Positions 41,990 to 49,621 of a stretch of 64,000 nt of DNA are shown here, one piece after another. This DNA is from VXOZ01 sp965220045. GTDB taxonomy: Bacteria > Chloroflexota > UBA11872 > VXOZ01. The notes beneath the pieces are model-generated. The model saw only the letters and a program-made list of their open reading frames with translations. It did not search any database and was not told the DNA's origin. Positions within the stretch are counted from its first letter, which is position 1. The number at the start of each line of letters is the position of its first letter. The stretch is from assembly GCA_965220045.1 (NCBI GenBank), contig OZ244803.1, positions 2,108,001-2,172,000 of the forward strand. The letters run 5' to 3'. The position numbers were made by a program, and so were the translations under genes.

Positions 41990-43015
41990 CTATAGCTGCT
42001 GATACGCCTCGACCACATTCTGCCAGGCCAGCGCCGGATCGCCGCCCCAGTCGTAGAGCGTGCCGCCCGGTTCGCCCAGGAACGACCACACGGCGAGCAT
42101 GTCCGCGCCCATCTCCGCCGCCGCCAGTATCGTGCGCTTCACGTCGGGTTCTCGATTGGGCGGAATCCAGATTGACTGCACCCAGATCTGGCAGGGCTTC
42201 CCGTACTTGTGGGATAGGTCGATGGCCTTACGGGTGTTGTGCGTGAAGTACTCCCAATCGCCGCCGTGGCGATGAATCCAATACGGGTCGGTGGAAAAAA
42301 CGTCCACCTCGGGAACGGCGACAAAGGGCTCCCAATCATCCACGCCATACCAACCAGGGCCGGAAGAAAGATGATTGCCGCTCTCATCCAGCGGCATCAG
42401 ACAGAGTACGTTCTCGCCGCCGCCTACCTCTCTGCTGACCCGGAGCAAGCGGGTGAGAAAAATTAAGAGAGAGTCCTGGCGAAACTGGCGCACGTCCTGA
42501 TCGAGTTGTGATGGCATGGCTCGTTTGAAGCGGCGGGAAAATCCGTCTTGGCAGGCAGCGCAACGGCACGCCCAGACATCGGGAAAGTTGCTATCGCTGG
42601 AAAAGTGCGGCTCGTCCCAGAAGACGCCGTCCGGCTTGAAGTGCGCGATGATTTCCCGGGCACGGTCTTCCATCCAAGCGGCAAACTCCGGGTTGTTCGG
42701 GCAAGCCATAGCCTCGGTGGAGCGGACACCGTTTGAGAAATACTGGGCGGCCGCCGGGTTTTGTTGGAGATAGCGCGTCGACTGGATATAGGACGCAAAC
42801 GCGCCAAAGCCGTGCCAGTTCAGGTAGACCTTGAGTCCCAGTTCGCGGGCTTTTTCAACTATCCGCTCACGGGCCGCGCGGAATACAAACCAGTCACTCT
42901 CATTCAAGGTCATATTGATCGAGGTGCACCCGGCGGACTTGATTTCCTCGAGGTCTTGATCGTTATGGTGGGGGTACCACCCGCCGGGATAGGCCACGTT
43001 CTTATCTACGACCAT
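41990..43015 (-). CDS. Glycosidase-like TIM-barrel protein, function unknown
   Basis: 341 aa. I do not recognise a characterised family with certainty, but the pattern is that of putative TIM-barrel glycoside hydrolases: ELGLKVYLNWHGFGAF (strand 2 to 3), the segment PDGVFWDEPHF with a candidate acid Glu135, and PEVDVFSTDPYWIH. A C-x-C-x2-C cluster (Cys150, Cys152, Cys155 in WACRCAACQDGF) occurs in several such uncharacterised barrels. No signal peptide. It precedes the sulfatase by 11 bases, suggesting action on the same sugar. Confidence 0.65.
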   Translation of the reverse strand: MVVDKNVAYPGGWYPHHNDQDLEEIKSAGCTSINMTLNESDWFVFRAARERIVEKARELGLKVYLNWHGFGAFASYIQSTRYLQQNPAAAQYFSNGVRSTEAMACPNNPEFAAWMEDRAREIIAHFKPDGVFWDEPHFSSDSNFPDVWACRCAACQDGFSRRFKRAMPSQLDQDVRQFRQDSLLIFLTRLLRVSREVGGGENVLCLMPLDESGNHLSSGPGWYGVDDWEPFVAVPEVDVFSTDPYWIHRHGGDWEYFTHNTRKAIDLSHKYGKPCQIWVQSIWIPPNREPDVKRTILAAAEMGADMLAVWSFLGEPGGTLYDWGGDPALAWQNVVEAYQQL

Positions 43016-43289
43016 GTGACGTAACTATCCTTACTTGCCAGAGCGTATTTCACGCTGATTTGCTAGAGCGTTAATCGCATTGAGCAAAACACATGTATGC
43101 AGCGGACTGTCAATCCGTCATTCCCGCGAAAGCGGGAATCCATCTTCATCTTGGACGCAGGTTTGCAACTGTCACGCGCCTACGATTCTCCTCCCACTCG
43201 CCAACCTGGACTCCGGCCTCCAGCCGAGTGACGGATACGCATTTGCCTCACCGCCTAGACTCCGGCTTTCGCCGGAGGGACGGATGCCG
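43016..43289. other. Repeat-bearing intergenic region
   Basis: 274 bases without a gene. It holds the hairpin ATTCCCGC-GAAA-GCGGGAAT (43120-43139) and CTCCGGC-TTTC-GCCGGAG (43260-43277), plus a degenerate copy near 43209. These belong to the same REP-like family as at 40405 and 48680. Confidence 0.75.
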
Positions 43290-44414
43290 TCAACGAATCT
43301 TCCCCCGCGCCCAGATCGGCCAGATTGCCACCACTTCGCCGTTGCGGTGCATCACGACTTCATCGAAGTTATTGGTGGCGCCGCACGCGTGGTTGGGAAT
43401 CACCGAGACCCGCTCGCCGATTTCCGGCGTGCGCTCGCACTGGCTCACGTCCACGTGACCGTGTTCCTCCGACTGCGCAAAGATGCGGGCTTCCGGATAC
43501 TCGAGGATGTGGCAGAACACGCTGCGCGGATCGCCCACCTGCGGCATGTCGCTCGTAAACGTCTTGGTGCCGCCATCGAGAATCACGCGCTCCGGCGTGG
43601 GCTTGCTTACCACCGTGCAGATGAAGTGCTGGGCGCACTGTTCGTAGGTCATGACGCCATTGCCGACCGTGTTCCGGTCGCCGTAGTTGAACGTGCCCAC
43701 CCGCACTTCAGTCGCATGCGGAATCCGGTGTAGGTCGTGAAAGTCCACCGAGCCGCCGCCGCTCACGATCTCCACCGGCATGCCGTTGCGCTCGAAGTGC
43801 TCGCGAGCAGCCACGGTCTTTTCCTGCTGCTCAGGCTTGGTGGAGGGATATACCATCAGGCCGCGAAAGTGCACACCGGGCAGCTTATCAATGACTTTGG
43901 CCAGCGCAAGCGCATCCTCCTGGGTCGGCACGCCCGTACGCTCGAAATCGGGCATGGCGAGCTCGACGACGAGGTTGATGGGATGGTTGGGATCGGCGTA
44001 TGCCGAGATGCCGCGCGCCGTATATTCGGAATCGACGGTAAGCGTGATGTCGGTAAGCTGCGACACCGCCCGCAGGCGTTCCAGCTTCTGCGCGCCCATC
44101 ACGTTGTAGCAGAGCATGATGTCGCCGGTGATGCCGGCCTCCACCATAACCTCGACTTCGCCGAGCTTCTGGCAGGCAATGCCGGTGGCGCCGGCATCGA
44201 GCTGCATCTTGGCGATGTAGGTGACTTTATGGGTCTTGATGTGTGGCCGATTGTTCAGGCCGTGCGCATCGCAATACGTTTGCAATTCGTTGATATTGGC
44301 CTGCAGCTTGTCCATGTCAACAACCATCGCCGGCGTGTCGAGATCATCGATGGTGAGTGGCTTCCCCCGTGTCGGAGCGGGTGCTGCCGCTGCCGCCTGT
44401 GCCGCACTTGTCAT
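43290..44414 (-). CDS. D-threonine-aldolase-like PLP enzyme (alanine racemase N-terminal fold)
   Basis: About 374 aa from the ATG at 44414; two earlier in-frame ATGs are less likely. The family (DSD1/D-threonine aldolase) combines a PLP barrel with a metal-binding C-terminal domain. The PLP lysine is Lys60 in RPHIKTHK, the barrel ends with EIVSGGGSVDF, and the metal motif is IPNHACGATNNFD. Activities include D-threonine aldolase, D-serine dehydratase and 3-hydroxyaspartate dehydratase. The divergent neighbour is a DapA-family lyase, so both may handle hydroxy-amino or keto acids. Confidence 0.9.
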   Translation of the reverse strand: MTSAAQAAAAAPAPTRGKPLTIDDLDTPAMVVDMDKLQANINELQTYCDAHGLNNRPHIKTHKVTYIAKMQLDAGATGIACQKLGEVEVMVEAGITGDIMLCYNVMGAQKLERLRAVSQLTDITLTVDSEYTARGISAYADPNHPINLVVELAMPDFERTGVPTQEDALALAKVIDKLPGVHFRGLMVYPSTKPEQQEKTVAAREHFERNGMPVEIVSGGGSVDFHDLHRIPHATEVRVGTFNYGDRNTVGNGVMTYEQCAQHFICTVVSKPTPERVILDGGTKTFTSDMPQVGDPRSVFCHILEYPEARIFAQSEEHGHVDVSQCERTPEIGERVSVIPNHACGATNNFDEVVMHRNGEVVAIWPIWARGKIR

Positions 44415-44517
44415 GTTCGCTTCACCTTCCCATTTCATTGACACGTAGTATGCATACGATACCATAGAACCATTCACTTCTCTTTGTGTCTCCAGCGGAC
44501 TCTAAGAGGGACGCACT

Positions 44518-45447
44518 TTGGCATACGACCCGTCACGCCACTCCTCTTTGGGCGGCAACATTCCCACCATCGCAACGCCCATGCGTGGTGGCGCGGTCGA
44601 CCATGACAGCTTACGCAGTCTGCTGGCGTACATTGACCCATACGTTGACGGCTATCTGACGTGCGGCAGCGTCGGTGAAGGGGCGAGTCTGACCCTGGAA
44701 GAACGCAGCGCGGTTATGGAAACCGTTGCCGACTTCCGTCAATCGTCAGAATACCGGCGTACGTGGTTCTTTGGCACGTCCGGCACTGCGCTCCCGGAGA
44801 TCGCTTGTCTCGTGCAAGCTTGCGTGGACCACGGCGTGGACGCGCTTCTCACCCCGCAGCCGTCGTACTTCGCCATCTCGCCGCCCATGCCGCAGCGGTT
44901 CTTTACCGCTGTTGCCGCCATGAGCGACTTGCCCGTCGTGATCTATGACAATCCGTATCCTACGAGCTACTACCTTGGCACCGACGAGATTATTGGTCTG
45001 ATAGCCGACAACCCCACCATCGTTGGCGTGAAGGTGACCGACCCCAACGTACAGAAGGTGAGCGCGCTCAAGGCACGTAGTAATGTGCTCATCTACACCG
45101 GCGACGACTTCATCTGCTGGCGCATGCTCTGCCGTGGGGCCGACGGCGCCATGCTCGCGTATCCGATGATTCTGCCTGATACGTTCGCGCGCATGTACCG
45201 GCTACACCTTGAAGGAAACAGAAAAGAAGCGTTCACCGTCTGGGCGCAGGAAATCCTGCCCTTCGTCAACGAATGCCTGCGCGATACGGACTACGTCCAG
45301 ACCAGCAAAGCCGCGCTCCACCGCCTGGGCGTGATTGCATCGCCTGAATTGCGCCTGCCGCTGACGCCGTTGGATGCCACCCGCTGGCAGGAGGTGGACG
45401 AAGCGCTCTCTAGCACTCCCGAAGCGCAAAAGCGACTAGGAGTGTAA
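44518..45447 (+). CDS. DapA/NanA-family lyase (dihydrodipicolinate synthase-like)
   Basis: 309 aa with a TTG start and GAGGGA upstream. This copy keeps the classic features: GSVGE loop (50-54, usually GTTGE), Tyr143 in VIYDNPYPTS and the Schiff-base lysine Lys172 in VGVKVTD. It may act on a 2-keto-3-deoxy sugar acid or similar pyruvate-forming substrate rather than in lysine synthesis, since no dap gene is near and the context is catabolic. It is divergent from the D-threonine-aldolase-like gene and upstream of an M20 peptidase. Confidence 0.92.
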   Translation: MAYDPSRHSSLGGNIPTIATPMRGGAVDHDSLRSLLAYIDPYVDGYLTCGSVGEGASLTLEERSAVMETVADFRQSSEYRRTWFFGTSGTALPEIACLVQACVDHGVDALLTPQPSYFAISPPMPQRFFTAVAAMSDLPVVIYDNPYPTSYYLGTDEIIGLIADNPTIVGVKVTDPNVQKVSALKARSNVLIYTGDDFICWRMLCRGADGAMLAYPMILPDTFARMYRLHLEGNRKEAFTVWAQEILPFVNECLRDTDYVQTSKAALHRLGVIASPELRLPLTPLDATRWQEVDEALSSTPEAQKRLGV

Positions 45448-45673
45448 AAAGGCCTTGTGGTTAAGAGAGAGCTATGCCCTGAAACAAGCACGCAACTGGG
45501 CATAGGGGTAGACCTGTCTTGGAAAGTGATTGAGACAAGTAGCTGTAAGTGGCCAAACAGGAAATGAGCGATATTGGGCGTTGAAGACTCTGACTTACCT
45601 CTTCGCACACCACGCCTGTGTGTGGCAAAGTGGACGGTACCAAGGACCGATAAGTTAATATAGGAGACCGCTC
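45448..45673. other. Intergenic region before the M20 gene
   Basis: 226 bases. Apart from the GGAG ribosome site at the end I see no gene, hairpin or strong promoter. Confidence 0.4.
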
Positions 45674-46975
45674 ATGGCAGACCCCGCCCAACAGATCGAT
45701 GAATGGGTAGACGCCCACACAGACGAACTCGTTCAGTTCTTGCAGCAACTGGTGCAGATCCCCTCGGAGTCCCTGCCGCCCGAGGGTCATGAAGCCGAGG
45801 CCCAGGAATTCGTCGCCAGTGCATTCCGGCAAGCCGGCGCGGAGGTCGACGTCTTCGATCCTATTGACGTGCCCGGCCTTACCGAACATCCCGTCTACCA
45901 TCCCGTCTGGGGCGACATGGACCGCAATCTGGAAAACCGCCCCTGCGTGGTCGGCGTTTTCCGCGGTTCCGGGGGCGGCAAGTCCATCCTTATGTCTAGT
46001 CACATTGATACCGTCGGCGCGGACGATCCGGCGCTCTGGACCGAGGCCGGACCCTTCAGCGCCGCTATCATCGACGGCAAGATGTACGGCCGCGGCACGT
46101 ACGACACGAAAGCCGGCATCGCAACCGCCCTCTTTGCTGTTCGCTGTCTGCGTGAGTTGGGACTGCCGCTCAAGGGCGACGTTATCGTCGAGAGCGTCTC
46201 GGACGAGGAATTCGGCGGCTCCCACGGCACCCTGGCGTGCCGACTCAAGGGGTACAACGCCGACATCGCCATCAACTGCGAACCGACGAACATGCACGTC
46301 GCGCCGGCGACCCGAGGCGGCGGCCAGTGGAAAATCACGGTGGAAGGCGAAGCGGGCATGGCGCTTGGCGGCGTCGAGCGCGTGAGTTCGTCATTCAAGA
46401 TTGCCTGGGTCATTGAGGCGCTGCGGCAATACAACCTCAAGCGCAATGCGGATATCCCCACGCCGCCGCTCTACGCCCACGAGCCGGGCCTGCCGCTCTA
46501 CGTCTCGCAAATCGGCGGTGGCGGCCATACCTTTGCGGAAGACCAGGGCGCCGCGCCGCCCTCGTGCTACGCCAACATGTGGTGCGAGGTTTATCCCGGC
46601 ACCACTGAAGAAGAGCACATCAACGAGATCAAGACCTTCGTGAACAACCATCTCGACGGCATCGAGGGCTTTGACGGCGAGTATCCCGAGTATAAGCTGG
46701 AACTGCGCTTTCTGCCCGGTAGCGAGACGAGCACGGACCACGCCATCTTTGCGCACCTAGAGGACGCCTATCAATCGGCTGATCGCGACTACGTGGTACA
46801 GGGCGCGCCGTTCGCTTCGGACGGCTATGTTTTCAACCTGCATAGTCCCACGCCGGTGGTTACCGTCGGCGTCGGCGGCGATAACGCCCACGCGCCCAAC
46901 GAGTACATCCACGTGCAAGACCTCATCGACCTGACGCGCATTTTCGCACGGACCATGGTCTCTTGGTGCGGCTAG
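45674..46975 (+). CDS. M20-family metallopeptidase / deacylase
   Basis: 433 aa with ATAGGAG upstream. Members (ArgE, DapE, carboxypeptidase-like) cleave amide bonds of small amino-acid derivatives with two zinc ions. The metal motifs are MSSHIDTVG, GRGTYDTKAGIA and ESVSDEEFGG, and a dimerisation domain begins GGQWKITVEGEAG. The likely substrates are N-acyl amino acids or dipeptides. Position after a DapA-type lyase suggests they may process related compounds. Confidence 0.93.
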   Translation: MADPAQQIDEWVDAHTDELVQFLQQLVQIPSESLPPEGHEAEAQEFVASAFRQAGAEVDVFDPIDVPGLTEHPVYHPVWGDMDRNLENRPCVVGVFRGSGGGKSILMSSHIDTVGADDPALWTEAGPFSAAIIDGKMYGRGTYDTKAGIATALFAVRCLRELGLPLKGDVIVESVSDEEFGGSHGTLACRLKGYNADIAINCEPTNMHVAPATRGGGQWKITVEGEAGMALGGVERVSSSFKIAWVIEALRQYNLKRNADIPTPPLYAHEPGLPLYVSQIGGGGHTFAEDQGAAPPSCYANMWCEVYPGTTEEEHINEIKTFVNNHLDGIEGFDGEYPEYKLELRFLPGSETSTDHAIFAHLEDAYQSADRDYVVQGAPFASDGYVFNLHSPTPVVTVGVGGDNAHAPNEYIHVQDLIDLTRIFARTMVSWCG

Positions 46976-47021
46976 AAGAGCGACATAGGGCAAGGGGCTG
47001 CTGTGTGGAACCTCAACGAGA

Positions 47022-47085
47022 GCATCCGTTCGTCCTGAGCCCGCCTGACCTGAGCTTGTCGAAGGGTCGAAGGATGAACGGATGC
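47022..47085. repeat. Inverted repeat, CTGAG/GTCGAAG family
   Basis: GCATCCGTTC (47022-47031) and GAACGGATGC (47076-47085) are perfect complements around CTGAG...CTTGTCGAAGGG. As in the other copies, the core is conserved while the outer arm is unique to this copy. Confidence 0.8.
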
Positions 47086-47216
47086 GGGCGCACTCTAACG
47101 ACAACTATTCGCTTCTGCCTTTAGTAATGGGGCCAGTCCTGCATCAGCCGCAGAGTTGAGACTTTGACGGCGGCTACCTGAAACAACCGGAGTACTTTCC
47201 TAAGCGAGGATCTGCC

Positions 47217-48629
47217 ATGCAACAACCCCACATACTCCTCATCACGTCCGATCAGCATCGCGGCGATTGCCTGGGCATCAACGGGCATTCCGTGGTCAGC
47301 ACGCCCAACCTGGACTTCCTCGCCGCGTCCGGCACCAACTTCCCCCGCGGCTACGTGGAAGGCCCGTCGTGCATAGCCGCCCGGCGCACAATTCTGTCCG
47401 GGCAGAAGCCGGCCACCCACGGCATGGTGACGTACAAGGACGGCGTGCCCTGGGAAATCGAACACACGCTTCCCGGTGAGTTGGGCAAGGCAGGCTACCA
47501 GACCCAACTCGTCGGCAAGCTGCACATGCACCCGCCCCGCAAGCGCTACGGCTTCGACCACGTGCTCTTGGCGAATTCATCGCTGGGCGACAACGATTAT
47601 ACGAGCTGGCTGCGCGACAAGGGTGTGCAGGACGTCGCGCCCGGCGCGGCCCACGGCGTGGACTCGAACGCATGGGTCGCGCGGCCTTCCCATCTGCTGG
47701 AATCGCTGGAGCACACGACCTGGTGCAGCGATCAAGCTATGCGCTTCTTGGAGAGACGCGATCCGTCGGCGCCGTTCTTCTTGTGGGTGTCGTACTTTGC
47801 GCCGCACCCGCCGCTGGTGCCGCCACAATTCTACTACGACCGCTACCTGTCGCGGCCAACACCAGAGCCGGTAGTCGGCGACTGGGCGGACCAATACGAC
47901 GGACCGGTGGTCGGGCTTGGCCCCAATGCGGCTCGCGGCTCGTGGGACACGGAGGATATGCACCGCTGCCGCGCAGCGTACTACGGCCTGATCAACTTCG
48001 TGGACGACCAGGTGGGCCGCCTCTTGCAGCACGTGCGCAAGCTCGGCCTGCTGCGCGATACCCTCGTGCTCTATACGTCCGACCACGGCGAGATGCTCGG
48101 CGACCACAATCTTTTCCGCAAGACGTTTGCCTACGAGGGGTCCGCCCGCGTTCCCTTCTTCGTCAATGCGCCGGGCTGGCTGGTCGGAGAAGGCGGCGCG
48201 GCAAGCGCAAACGTGGTAGGCCTGCAGGATGTGATGCCGACGCTGCTCGACGCGGCAGGCGCGGACATCCCCGAGACTGTCGACGGCGCCAGCCTGCTGC
48301 CGCTCATGCGCGGGGAAGAAGCCAATTGGCGCGACTACCTCCACGGCGAGCATCTGGGCACCTACCGGCCGGAGGATGCCATGCAGTACCTCACCGACGG
48401 CGAGGAGAAGTACATCTGGTACACGGTCACCGGCGAGGAACAACTTTTCAACCTGGTTGAGGATCCCCAAGAGGGCCACAACCTCGCGCCCAATCCCAGC
48501 TCTGAAAGTCGCCTAGCCTTCTGGCGCAACCGCATGATTGACGAACTCTCCGGCCGCACGGAAGGCTACACCGACGGCCACACCCTCATCCCCGGCCGCC
48601 GACCCAACGCCTTCCAACCGGACGAATAA
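47217..48629 (+). CDS. Sulfatase (formylglycine-dependent)
   Basis: 470 aa. N-terminal HILLITSDQHRGDCLG gives the metal aspartates. The formylglycine site is Cys52-I-A-A-R, a C-x-A-x-R version of the motif, in contrast to C-V-P-S-R of the sulfatase at 40497. The second metal motif is TSDHGEMLGDH. No signal peptide, so it is probably cytoplasmic. It lies downstream of the M20 peptidase on the same strand with a 241-base gap containing a repeat. Confidence 0.93.
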   Translation: MQQPHILLITSDQHRGDCLGINGHSVVSTPNLDFLAASGTNFPRGYVEGPSCIAARRTILSGQKPATHGMVTYKDGVPWEIEHTLPGELGKAGYQTQLVGKLHMHPPRKRYGFDHVLLANSSLGDNDYTSWLRDKGVQDVAPGAAHGVDSNAWVARPSHLLESLEHTTWCSDQAMRFLERRDPSAPFFLWVSYFAPHPPLVPPQFYYDRYLSRPTPEPVVGDWADQYDGPVVGLGPNAARGSWDTEDMHRCRAAYYGLINFVDDQVGRLLQHVRKLGLLRDTLVLYTSDHGEMLGDHNLFRKTFAYEGSARVPFFVNAPGWLVGEGGAASANVVGLQDVMPTLLDAAGADIPETVDGASLLPLMRGEEANWRDYLHGEHLGTYRPEDAMQYLTDGEEKYIWYTVTGEEQLFNLVEDPQEGHNLAPNPSSESRLAFWRNRMIDELSGRTEGYTDGHTLIPGRRPNAFQPDE

Positions 48630-48679
48630 TCATTCCCATTGCAAAAGCGAGTCTCGCTTGACCACTTGGCGAGTAGCTG

Positions 48680-49465
48680 CTCCCATCTGACAGTAGAGCG
48701 GGGGCTTGCCCCCGCTCTTGCCCGCGACTTGAGCGCAGGAGAAAGATGGATTCCCGCTTTCGCGAGAATGACGGAGTCTTTGGCCCTCTGCGCTAAACGC
48801 CTGCCTCACACCAAGTTCCTCCATCAACAGTCGCCCAAGCGGGGACTTGCACCCGCTCTCTTGGCTCCCACCTGACAGTAGCGCGGGGGCTTGTCCCCCG
48901 CTCTTCGCCGCGACTTGAGCGCAGGAGAAAGATGGATTCCCGCTTTCGCGAGAATGACGGAGTCTCTGGCCCTCTGCGCCAAATGCCTACCTCACACCAA
49001 GTTCCTCCATCAACACGTCGCCCAAGCGGGGATTTGTTCCCCGCTCTTGGCTCCCATCTGACAGTAGAGCGGGGGCTTGCCCCCCGCTCTTGCCCGCGAC
49101 TTGAGCGCCGGAGAAAGATGGATTCCCGCTTTCGCGGGAATGACGGAGTATTCGGCCCTCTGCGCTAAATGCCTACCTCACACCAAGTTCCTCCACCACC
49201 ACGTCGCCCAAGCGGGGACTTGTCCCCCGCTCTTGGCTCCCACCTGACAGTAGGGCGTGGGCTTGTCCCTCGCACTTGGCTCCCATCTGACAGTAGCGCG
49301 GGGGCTTGTCCCCCGCTCTTGGCCGCGACTTGAGCGCCGGAGAAAGATGGATTCCCGCTTTCGCGGGAATGACGGAGTCTTTGGCTCTCTGCGCTAAACG
49401 CCTGCCTCACACCAAGTTCCTCCATCACCACGTCGCCCAAGCGGGGACTTGCCCTCCGCTCCTTC
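48680..49465. repeat. ~186-bp tandem array, four units plus a 43-bp remnant
   Basis: Units begin at about 48680, 48865, 49051 and 49237, the last interrupted at 49280 by a short 43-base offset. Each holds CTCCCATCTGACAGTAG, a GCGGGGGCTTGnCCCCCGCTC hairpin, ATTCCCGCTTTCGCGGGAAT (or nearly so), then CTCACACCAAGTTCCTCC and a GCCCAAGCGGGGACTTG piece. The ATTCCCGC/GCGGGAAT element is the REP-like family also at 43120. It is a head-to-tail expansion of a composite of two palindromes. Confidence 0.88.
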
Positions 49466-49561
49466 GTTCAAGAGTTTCCGCGCGCCCACGGATGGATTCC
49501 GGCTTCCGCCGGGATGGCGGTTCTTAGCCACAATTCATTAAATCCAAATTGGGCGAATCAC

Positions 49562-49590
49562 GAGGGGCGCTTCCGGTGGAAACGCCCCTC
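49562..49590 (-). terminator. Terminator-like hairpin after the SBP gene
   Basis: GAGGGGCG (49562-49569) pairs with CGCCCCTC (49583-49590), extended inward by TTCC/GGAA. It lies about 30 bases past the SBP stop on the minus strand. A T tract is absent. Confidence 0.55.
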
Positions 49591-49621
49591 AATGCTCGCT
49601 AGTAGCTGGCAGCCGCAAGTG

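Larger units (their letters stand above)
48630..49621. other. Long gene-free stretch with tandem repeats
   Basis: Nearly 1 kb between a sulfatase and an SBP. All open frames in it are artefacts of the repeat array and contain palindromic DNA translated in repeated phases. The final part (49466-49621) holds another diverged REP palindrome and a terminator-like hairpin. Confidence 0.8.

Noticed and set aside
48680..49465. Regular repeats resembling a CRISPR array
   Set aside because: Units are about 186 bases with almost no unique spacers, contain two palindromes each, and no cas genes are near.
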